Shown here: positions 56,926-64,000 of the stretch, piece by piece
Numbering within the stretch: the stretch's first letter is position 1
Layout: the number at the start of each line of letters is the position of its first letter
DNA from: Hysterangium stoloniferum
Lineage: Eukaryota > Basidiomycota > Agaricomycetes > Hysterangiales > Hysterangiaceae
DNA: 64,000 bases
Reading direction: 5' to 3'
NCBI GenBank assembly: GCA_015178975.1
Contig: WHVD01000001.1
Coordinates: 2,108,001 to 2,172,000 of the forward strand
Position numbers and translations under genes: made by a program
The notes under the pieces: generated by a model
The model's input: only the letters and a program-made list of their open reading frames with translations
Database searches by the model: none
Told to the model about the DNA's origin: nothing

Positions 56926-59900
56926 GCAACCCCGCGGACTCCGCGCGGGTTAGGGGTTGCGTTGCCTCTCCGCGCATTCAAGAGTTCACTCGCCTCAACG
57001 CATCCGCTCTTTCACATTCTGATGCATTTTTCATTAAACTTATGTCTAATATGCTTCCGAAATTCGTTTTTTCAGCTCTCATAGATTCCGGCTCGACTCA
57101 TTGTTTTTTAGATACAAAATTCACGCAAAAAAATTCTTTGTCAACTTATTCGATAAATCCCGTCGCTCTCCGCCTCTTCGATGGCACAAGTAATTCGGTT
57201 GTTACCCAAGCTTGTGATTTACCCATCAGTTTCCCTTGTGGAACATCTCAATTGGTCACTTTCTATGTGACCCAGTTAGACTCAAGTTGCTCGGTGGTTC
57301 TAGGACATAACTGGCTTACCCGCTACAATCCGTTGATTGACTGGATAGCTAACAGTATAACATTCCGAACTCCCGCGGCGACCGAGGAAACTGCGCCTGT
57401 CTCGGCCTCCACGGCACCCATGGCCTTCCCGGCACCTGCAGTCTCGAGGACTCCTGTGATCCCTACGGCACCCACAGCTTCCCCGGAACCCACGGCACCT
57501 CCGTCCATTTCTCTGATTAATGCTGCAGCTTTTATTAGGGCTTCAAAAATGGATGGATCCCAGGCGTTCACTATCAACTTAAAAATTGATGAAGCAACTG
57601 GACGTTTCTCAACCCCAGTATCCGAATCTGAGCAAGCTGCTGACCTAGAAGGCGTCCCGGAGAAATACCATGACTTCGCGGATGTTTTTAGCAAGCGAAA
57701 AGCTGACCGGCTTCCGCCTCACAGAGAATACGACTTAAAAATCGATCTTGAAGATGGCGCCCAGCCACCCCTAGGACATATTTACCCGCTTTCGTCCACG
57801 GAACTATCCGCAATCCGTGATTTCCTGGATGAACATTTGTCCATAGGTTTCATTCGACCCTCAAAGTCTCCTTTTGGAGCACCTGTTTTGTTTGTCAGAA
57901 AAAAGGATGGATCCCTTCGACTATGTGTTGATTTTAGAGGACTCAATGCTGTCACCAAAAAGGACAAATATCCACTCCCACTTATATCTGACCTGCTCGA
58001 TGCTCCGCGGAATGCCCGGATTTACACCAAAATAGATCTCAAGCATGCCTATCATTTGGTCCGGATTGCCGCGGGCGATGAATGGAAAACCACTTTTAGA
58101 ACCCGCTATGGGGCTTTCGAGTGGTTGGTCATCCCTTTTGGACTCACTAATGCCCCGTCTGTTTTTCAGCGTTTTATCAACGACATTTTCTCCGACATGC
58201 TCGATGTATGCGTCATTGTTTACTTGGACGACATTCTTATCTACTCCGAGAATCCCGCGGAACACGACAAACAAGTCCGTGAGGTTCTCCGGAGGCTCAG
58301 ACAACATGGTTTATTCGCAAATGGTAAAAAATGTACTTTTGACACGGACTCCGTGGAATACCTAGGTTTCATGATGGGACCCGATGGACTCCGCATGGAC
58401 GAAACTAAAGTGCAAGTCATCAAAGACTGGCCCGAACCCCGAAAAGTTAAAGATATCCAATCCTTCCTCGGCTTTGCCAATTTTTATAGACGTTTTATCC
58501 GTGGATATTCCGACATCACGGTACCCCTTACCCGTCTTACGCGTAAGGGTACTCCGTGGAACTTTAACGATAAGTGTCAAAAAGCTTTCAATCTTTTAAA
58601 AAATTCTTTTTCCACAGCTCCTATTCTGTCGCATTGGAAACCGGACTTCCCGCTCATTGTTGAAACGGACGCCTCCGACTATGCACTTGGAGCCATTCTC
58701 TCTATCCAGGACTCCGACGGAGAAGTTCACCCCGTGGCTTTTCTGTCCCGGACTTTTACCGGAGCAGAGCTCAACTACGACGTTCATGATAAAGAACTTC
58801 TGGCAATCTTTTCAGCTTTCAAAGCGTGGCGACACTATTTGGAAGGTTCAGGAGCTCCTATTGACGTTGTAACAGATCACAAAAACCTGGAATACTTTTC
58901 TACCACAAAACTCTTGACCCGTCGGCAGGCCCGCTGGTCTGAATATCTCTCCGCCTTCAACATGATTATCCGTTTTCGACCCGGCCGTCTCGGCGGCAAA
59001 CCCGACGCTTTAACTAGACGATGGGACGTCTATCCTAAAGAGGGGAGCAACGACTATGCAACGGTAAATCCGCACAACCTGAAACCTATCTTCACGAATC
59101 AACAACTTACCGCATCGGTCCGTGCAACTTTCCTCGTCAATCCCATTGTCCGTGGAATTATCATTATGGATATCGAAAAGCTACATCAAGATATTCTATC
59201 GGCAATTCCGCTAGACCCAGTTACTAAAGCTCATCTGGACAATCCCGTGGACCCCGATCAACCTCGGTGGTCTCTTGATCAACATGGTTTCATTAGACTT
59301 GACGATAGGATCTATGTACCGGACTCCGACGGCCTCCGCCTCAGGATCCTTCAATACAAACATGATCATCCACTCTCAGGACACTTCGGGTACAACAAGA
59401 CTCTATCATTAATAAGAAGAGAATATACTTGGCCCGGACTCCGTGGATTCGTTAAGCACTATTGTAAATCTTGCACTACTTGTCCCCGCTCGAAATCTCA
59501 GCGACACAAGCCATACGGCCTTTTGAAACAACTCCCGGTACCGGAACACCCGTGGAATTCTATATCTATGGATTTCATTGAACACCTGCCGGATTCCGAA
59601 GGCTTTTCCGCTATCCTAGTCGTTGTTGACAGATTCTCAAAACAAGGTATATTCATCCCTACTTATGATACAATTACGTCCGTGCAGTTAGCGGAACTTT
59701 TTATTATCCACGTATTTTCCAAGCACGGAGTTCCGTCCCACGTGACTTCCGATCGAGGATCAGAGTTCGTGTCTCACTTCTTTAGATCCCTCGGAAAATC
59801 CTTGGACATGACATTACATTTCACGTCCGGACATCACCCGGAAGGTGACGGACAAACCGAACGCGTCAACCAGACATTGGAACAATACCTCCGCGTATAT

Positions 59901-60650
59901 TGCAACTATCAACAGGACAATTGGAAAACCTTGTTACCACTTGCAGAATTTGCTTACAACAATGCACCCTCGGCCACTACTGGCGTTTCCCCGTTCTTTG
60001 CAAATAAAGGATATAATCCAAATATTACAGTACATCCAGAACGAAATCTCGCCTCTGTTCGTGCTCAAGAGTTCACCACGGACCTCCACGAGCTCCACGA
60101 GGAACTCCGGACTGCAATATTGTCCGCCCAAGAGCAATACCAACATTCAGCGGACAAACACCGGATCCCGCCACCAAACTTCAAGATTGGCGACCGTGTT
60201 TATGTCAAAGCTCAATTCTTCCGGACTACCCGTCCATCAAAGAAGCTTGCTGAAAAATATTTAGGTCCTTTTGAAATTATCGCACAAGTAGGTTCAGTTT
60301 CTTGGACTCTACGGCTTCCGGATAGCATGCGCGCGGTACACCCGGTATTTCATGTCTCTATGCTAGAACCTTGTACTGCTAACACTATCCCGGATCGCGT
60401 GCAATCTCCGCCTCCTCCTGTCGTCATTGACGGAGAACCCGAGTTTGAAATCTCTCAGATTTTAGATTCAAAAATTGACAAGCGTCGACGCACTTGTAAA
60501 CTGCTTTACTTGGTCAAGTGGGCGGGTTACGAGGGCACCGATGAAGAAACCTCATGGATTTTGGCCACGGAACTTGGTAATGCCACGGAAATTGTTACTG
60601 ACTTTCATACAGCTTACCCACTCAAACCTGGACCATTATCGTCTCTCTGA
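56793..60650 (+). CDS. Ty3 Pol with chromodomain (open frame of 1285 codons)
   Basis: Overlaps the gag end in the -1 frame, so expression by programmed -1 frameshift is likely, as is known in the family; an A6 run lies just before the gag stop. Domains: protease with LIDSGSTHCFLD (about residue 96), RT with VYLDDILIYSEN (about 477), RNase H with TDASDYALGA (about 625), integrase zinc region HDHPLSGHFGYNK (about 857) and core with TSDRGSEFVS and HHPEGDGQTERVNQTLEQYL. A C-terminal chromodomain (about 1217-1268) reads VKWAGYEGTDEETSWI. Order PR-RT-RH-IN-chromodomain defines chromoviruses; the chromodomain targets heterochromatin in known members. Confidence 0.96.
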   Translation: MRETRSSSPGMSAGKSKLFKGSNSQGLHGNPVEGQTGCRFEKRVSNPADSARVRGCVASPRIQEFTRLNASALSHSDAFFIKLMSNMLPKFVFSALIDSGSTHCFLDTKFTQKNSLSTYSINPVALRLFDGTSNSVVTQACDLPISFPCGTSQLVTFYVTQLDSSCSVVLGHNWLTRYNPLIDWIANSITFRTPAATEETAPVSASTAPMAFPAPAVSRTPVIPTAPTASPEPTAPPSISLINAAAFIRASKMDGSQAFTINLKIDEATGRFSTPVSESEQAADLEGVPEKYHDFADVFSKRKADRLPPHREYDLKIDLEDGAQPPLGHIYPLSSTELSAIRDFLDEHLSIGFIRPSKSPFGAPVLFVRKKDGSLRLCVDFRGLNAVTKKDKYPLPLISDLLDAPRNARIYTKIDLKHAYHLVRIAAGDEWKTTFRTRYGAFEWLVIPFGLTNAPSVFQRFINDIFSDMLDVCVIVYLDDILIYSENPAEHDKQVREVLRRLRQHGLFANGKKCTFDTDSVEYLGFMMGPDGLRMDETKVQVIKDWPEPRKVKDIQSFLGFANFYRRFIRGYSDITVPLTRLTRKGTPWNFNDKCQKAFNLLKNSFSTAPILSHWKPDFPLIVETDASDYALGAILSIQDSDGEVHPVAFLSRTFTGAELNYDVHDKELLAIFSAFKAWRHYLEGSGAPIDVVTDHKNLEYFSTTKLLTRRQARWSEYLSAFNMIIRFRPGRLGGKPDALTRRWDVYPKEGSNDYATVNPHNLKPIFTNQQLTASVRATFLVNPIVRGIIIMDIEKLHQDILSAIPLDPVTKAHLDNPVDPDQPRWSLDQHGFIRLDDRIYVPDSDGLRLRILQYKHDHPLSGHFGYNKTLSLIRREYTWPGLRGFVKHYCKSCTTCPRSKSQRHKPYGLLKQLPVPEHPWNSISMDFIEHLPDSEGFSAILVVVDRFSKQGIFIPTYDTITSVQLAELFIIHVFSKHGVPSHVTSDRGSEFVSHFFRSLGKSLDMTLHFTSGHHPEGDGQTERVNQTLEQYLRVYCNYQQDNWKTLLPLAEFAYNNAPSATTGVSPFFANKGYNPNITVHPERNLASVRAQEFTTDLHELHEELRTAILSAQEQYQHSADKHRIPPPNFKIGDRVYVKAQFFRTTRPSKKLAEKYLGPFEIIAQVGSVSWTLRLPDSMRAVHPVFHVSMLEPCTANTIPDRVQSPPPPVVIDGEPEFEISQILDSKIDKRRRTCKLLYLVKWAGYEGTDEETSWILATELGNATEIVTDFHTAYPLKPGPLSSL

Positions 60651-60860
60651 CCGCACTCCGCGGACCCCGTGTTACGTTTGGACTCATTTTCACTATTCCC
60701 TGTCGCCCTATGTCTCTCTTTGCTTTTACAGGTTCTGACATGTCTTGTCAAGTCTTTAAGCGGATTCCCCGCGGACTTTGGCTTTGACTTTTAATTTTTA
60801 TGTTTTTCTTTCACGCTTTGCTTTTATAATTCAAATTATTTTTTATTCTACACTACTTTT

Positions 60861-61843
60861 TCAGTCTACATTTATGGGACTGTTCTTTTTCCCTGCTTCC
60901 TCAGCTATCTCCTCTGGGAGCTCCGCGACTTCCGCGGCAACCCCGTCCTCATCCGATCCGGCATCCTCGGAACTCCCAACTTGCGGCTCTTCAAAGACAT
61001 AGCCGCCATACTCCGCCAGGAACTTCCAAAACTCCTCGCGGAGTCCGGACAGCTCCTTTGCCACCACAATTTGGACCTTGTTGCTCTTCCGGAGCAACTC
61101 GTTTTGGGCCTCGATGCCCTCGGCGATCCGTCCAAGGACCTCGTCCAACCCGGACAACCCGTCCGTCCCGCTTATGTCTCGCGCCCCGGATCCCGTGGCC
61201 TGCTCGTGCACAAGCGAGCACCTCGCCTTGAGGTGCGCGCATTGATAACATCCCGGCCCCCGGCCGGCCTTTCGGTTGCATTCCGTGTTCCGGTCGTTGC
61301 AACCGGAACACCGCGGCTCGTTCCGCGTCGGAAGACGGACTGGCGCCGCCTTCCTTGCCTTCTGTTGAGTTGGTCAGTCTCCGCGGGTATTCCATGGACG
61401 TGAGGCCTACCTTTTGGGGGCTCTCTGGCTCCCCCTCGGACTCGGACTCCACCTCTGTCGCTTTGCGCTGAAGATCACAAGTCAGTAAACAATCGACAAG
61501 TGAATTTGGGACTTACTTTTCCCGCAACAATGGCGGCCCTCTCCGCGGCCAACCGGGCTTTCTCCGCAGCCACCCGGGCGGTCTCCGCGGCCACTCGCGC
61601 AGCCTCCTCCGCCTCACGTTCCCTCTCCTTTGCGGCCTCTTCCTCCGCGGCCAATGCTTCCTGGTACTCCTTGTCCAGGGCCTCCTCAGCCTCCCTCGCC
61701 TCTCTCTCTGCTGCTTCACGAAGCTGGCGCTGCTCTTCTCGCCGCGCCAACAATTGGGCCGCCGTCCACGGCGCCCGATATGGAGTGCCCGTGGAGGGCC
61801 CTGCTGTCGGCATTGGTTTGCGTGGTGTTGGTTTTGGTCCCAT
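60861..61843 (-). CDS. Antisense accessory gene of the Ty3 element: coiled-coil, Zn2Cys6-type protein, 3 exons
   Basis: Minus strand between pol and the 3' LTR. Exon 1 (61843-61517) starts MGPKPTPRKPMP and forms a long Ala/Glu/Arg coiled coil (REEQRQLREAAEREAREAEE). Intron 1 (61516-61468, 49 bp) has GTAAGT, TACTGAC-like branch and CAG. Exon 2 is 61467-61411. Intron 2 (61410-61362, 49 bp) has GTAGGC, CTGAC and CAG. Exon 3 (61361-60861) carries CSGCNDRNTEC and GCYQCAHLKARC, i.e. C-x2-C-x6-C-x9-C-x2-C-x6-C, the Gal4 Zn2Cys6 spacing (residues ~146-176). A second helical segment (ELLRKSNKVQIVVAKELSGL) and an acidic tail follow. All three joins are phase 0 and the frame stays open for 294 codons, strong evidence for a real gene. 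Function unknown; it could bind DNA or regulate the element (inference). Confidence 0.75.
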
Positions 61844-62040
61844 AGTGACGAAGATGGGGGTAATAAAGAAGAAGAAATTTCTATTTTTTCAATTTTTTAT
61901 ATAGGCTCGTCGCGTTTGAACCTTACCTTCCAGATCACATGACTCTTTGACACATACGTGTAACCGACATGACTTTTGACACATGCGCGTAGCCGACAAG
62001 AACCTTATTTAGGTCTAGAGCCTCTTTGGGACTTCGGCAT

Positions 62041-62050
62041 AAAGGGAGGA
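62041..62050 (+). other. Polypurine tract of the Ty3 element
   Basis: aaagggagga, three bases before the 3' LTR; likely plus-strand primer. Confidence 0.7.
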
Positions 62051-62053
62051 TAC

Positions 62054-62874
62054 TGTTACGACCCGGACAAATCCCGCCGGACTCCGGGCACTAACTCGTA
62101 CGCCCCCACGCGCTACAAGCACCAATCGTCTGTTTATAGGATTTCCCGCCCGGACTCCGTTACGTCAAGACTCGTTACGTTCGACCTCATTAAGACACAT
62201 ATCAGTCACCGGACTTCCCCCGGACCCCGTCTCTGTCTATGTCCGTCTTCGTCCCACGCATCAGTCACCGGACCCGCTTAGAATCCCGTCACCGCTCTAA
62301 TCGAGCCCCGTTCCCGTTTTAGTCAAATGACCTGTCACGATTTAGGACTCCGCTCCCGCTCCGTTTCCCGTTATGGGTTATGCTTTGTCACGATTCGGAC
62401 TCCGCTCCGTTCCGTCCCGTTCCTAACACCAATTTGGTGTTTACTATTCCCGTTTTATGTTTTGCTCGTCTCGTCTCATTATTACTGGATTCGGTATGTC
62501 ATGCATTCCACGGTCTATATAAACTGGCAGATGTTGTACATACAATCCAGTCAGAAAATTAGCTTAGATTCCCCCCAGTAATCTAATACATTTTCCTCTC
62601 TAAAAACCCTACTCTCATCAGACCGCTCGCACTAGTCGGAGCCCACGGGCTCCGGCGCATCTATCTCTCTCGACTATCTCGATTCACGACTCTCGACTCA
62701 CGACCTACGACTCACGACCCACGAACCCCCGCCCGGACTCCCCGGGATTCCCGTCCGCCTGTCTGAAATTGGACAACACGATCTAGCGAGGGCGCAGCCT
62801 ATAAGCTGAAGCCAAGTCCTACCGGATATCCCGCGGGTTTCTCCGGAAACCCGGCCTGAGTGTGTATCCTAACA
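62054..62874 (+). repeat. 3' LTR of the Ty3 element
   Basis: Same 821 bp as the 5' LTR; followed by TSD cagct. Confidence 0.95.
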
Positions 62875-62879
62875 CAGCT

Positions 62880-63130
62880 CATCAAAGGGAAGTGAAAAGC
62901 ACCATCATAACTCCAGCCCTGGATGAGTTCTACAGATTCCACCGTGTAATCAGGGAGCAGATCAGGCAGTCGATTTGCCACACACTAGATTCGGTACTGA
63001 TTCTCAGTGACATCACGGTAGCGGATGAGGCACTCAATTATTCCTGAGCGCTCTTTACATCTTCCCAGTCGTTCATCTCATTCCATTGGGTGGCCTTATT
63101 TGGAATCGCCACAAGTCATAGCACCCTATT
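62880..63130 (+). pseudogene. Gene Y region, cassette copy 4, right part
   Basis: Continues Y after the Ty3 insertion: AHQREVKSTIITPALDEFYR, then IREQIRQSICHTLDSVLILS and DITVADE. Compared with copy 2 the internal stop is absent here. Beyond 63100 the sequence leaves the cassette: block R is not found, so this is the right edge of the array within the window. Confidence 0.45.
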
Positions 63131-63660
63131 CTCTTTTTGAACTGTATTTGCACCGGTTTATGAAGTGCATTGGTGTCAACCGTATCGAGACTAACAAGAT
63201 GAGCTATTGGCCAGTCAATTTGTAATCGAATGGATCTGAATTGAAGGAAAGGTAGGTGTTTCCCAGGGGTTGATATAATAACTTCACTGACACCTCAGGC
63301 TAACTCCGGGAGACTTCGACAAGGAAGGAACTGAGACTTGATTTGACTTGGTATAAAGTTCATCGTATTTTGGCTGCTGTTTATTCAATGGACCAAGTTA
63401 CAGCCGGTGGGCCATGTGAGAGTTATGACGATGTAAGCCACCACCGTGACACCACTGCGAAATTCAAGGATCCGACACTTGGACTTCCGTATAATGCATT
63501 TCCCGGTTCTTCTAAGAAGTTACGTCGATTGTGTTTGTATTGTTGTGAGGGAGGCACCAGGTACGGAAGGCTGCCTGTGAACGTTCTCGGAGCCAGCGTC
63601 TTGCGATGATTTTCAAACCCTACGTCATCTTGTTGACCAATCTGATACTATCTGATAGTT
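63131..63660. other. Flanking sequence with one unassigned 88-codon frame
   Basis: A plus-strand frame (63343-63609) begins MTWYKVHRILAAVYSMDQVT and contains LRRLCLYCCEGG. No family recognised and no promoter or introns assigned. Confidence 0.25.
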
Positions 63661-63663
63661 CTT

Positions 63664-64000
63664 GGCTGGGCTATACATTAAATTCAGTACTTCGAACATC
63701 TACACATTTGGAATGCGTTATATTTGTTAAGTCAAGAGTGTTAATACACAGTAGTGTATAAGCAAATGGAATCGTATACCTCATGAATATCAGGATCTTT
63801 TGGTCCGCTAATTCAATATGTATTTTATTTTGATTACATTTATTGCAAATGTGCTAAATAGTATGAAGTGGTGACCCTGACTGAATTCAGTGGCTGGACT
63901 ATATATTAAATTCGCGATTGTTCATAAGTCAGAGTGTTAATACACAGTAATGTATTTGCAGACCGAATCTTATACCTCATGAATATCAGGGACTTTCAGT
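63664..64000. repeat. Direct repeat ~227 bp apart at the window end
   Basis: Unit 1 begins ggctgggctatacattaaat (about 63665) and unit 2 ggctggactatatattaaat (about 63892). Both continue with gagtgttaatacacagta and tatacctcatgaatatcagg. Unit 2 runs off the window. Function unknown. Confidence 0.8.

Larger units (their letters stand above)
54776..62874 (+). mobile_element. Ty3/gypsy chromovirus-type LTR retrotransposon, looks whole and very young
   Basis: Two 821-bp LTRs (54776-55596, 62054-62874), identical by eye, with TSD cagct (54771-54775, 62875-62879). Inside are gag (55633-56925), pol with C-terminal chromodomain (56793-60650) and an antisense spliced gene (61843-60861). A purine tract aaagggagga (62041-62050) precedes the 3' LTR. 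GC content and codon use are clearly higher in GC than the host flanks. It is inserted in gene Y of cassette copy 4. Confidence 0.97.

Noticed and set aside
57921-58307. 128-codon minus-strand frame within Ty3 pol
   Set aside because: Shadow of the RT domain; a similar antisense frame at 14.08 kb arises simply because that region is also RT.
60991-61452. 153-codon minus-strand frame overlapping the antisense gene
   Set aside because: It reads through the second intron into an alternative frame. The phase-consistent spliced frame with the six-Cys cluster explains the region better.

Overview
The window looks like transposon-rich, gene-poor DNA from a mushroom-forming basidiomycete (Agaricomycetes). 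The evidence is the 44-60 bp GT-AG introns with CTGAC/CTAAC-like branch sites, the chromodomain Ty3 and Ty1-copia elements, and agaricomycete-type gene fragments (DUF3632-like, MLKL_NTD-like helical N-terminus, UBP14/USP5-like deubiquitinase). I see no rRNA, tRNA or CRISPR. Everything was read by eye, so family assignments are from memory and were not checked by search.

Layout. Positions 1-1430 hold a Tc1/mariner transposase fragment and a DUF3632-like gene. Positions 1430-6540 are AT-rich, with a 723-bp solo LTR, a hairpin and a ~250-300 bp tandem repeat. From ~6.5 kb to ~63 kb the ground plan is a directly repeated cassette of about 10.6 kb (insertions subtracted), present as about four degenerate copies. 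In increasing coordinate a cassette contains: a putative membrane-protein gene (Y, + strand), a ~600-bp block R, a short paralogue of gene X (X2, - strand), a ~600-bp spacer, two UBP14-like modules (B then A, - strand), and a long multi-exon gene X (- strand) whose N-terminus resembles the MLKL-type helical domain. X and Y diverge from a shared intergenic region.

Mobile elements have landed in this array. They are: a whole-looking copia element (25155-30631, identical LTRs, TSD atcga); a 3.1-kb non-autonomous LTR element without pol (37233-40370); a broken copia relic (49.2-53.3 kb) that itself received a solo LTR (TSD tccag); a whole-looking chromodomain Ty3 element (54776-62874, identical 821-bp LTRs, TSD cagct); and solo LTRs at 2192, 7449 and 42281. 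Ectopic recombination between cassettes is visible as an inversion (46.9-47.7 kb), an internal duplication (17.5-18.3 kb), a homogenised 378-bp tract, and a chimeric ORF joining X exon 1 to a UBP14-like module (35.2 kb).

The two most interesting points are these. (1) The young Ty3 element carries, antisense between pol and the 3' LTR, an intact-looking three-exon gene for a coiled-coil protein with a Gal4-type Zn2Cys6 cysteine pattern. (2) A candidate cell-death-type (MLKL-like) gene, a deubiquitinase-like gene and a membrane-protein gene are repeated together as one unit, which could be a decayed allorecognition or defence locus (inference).
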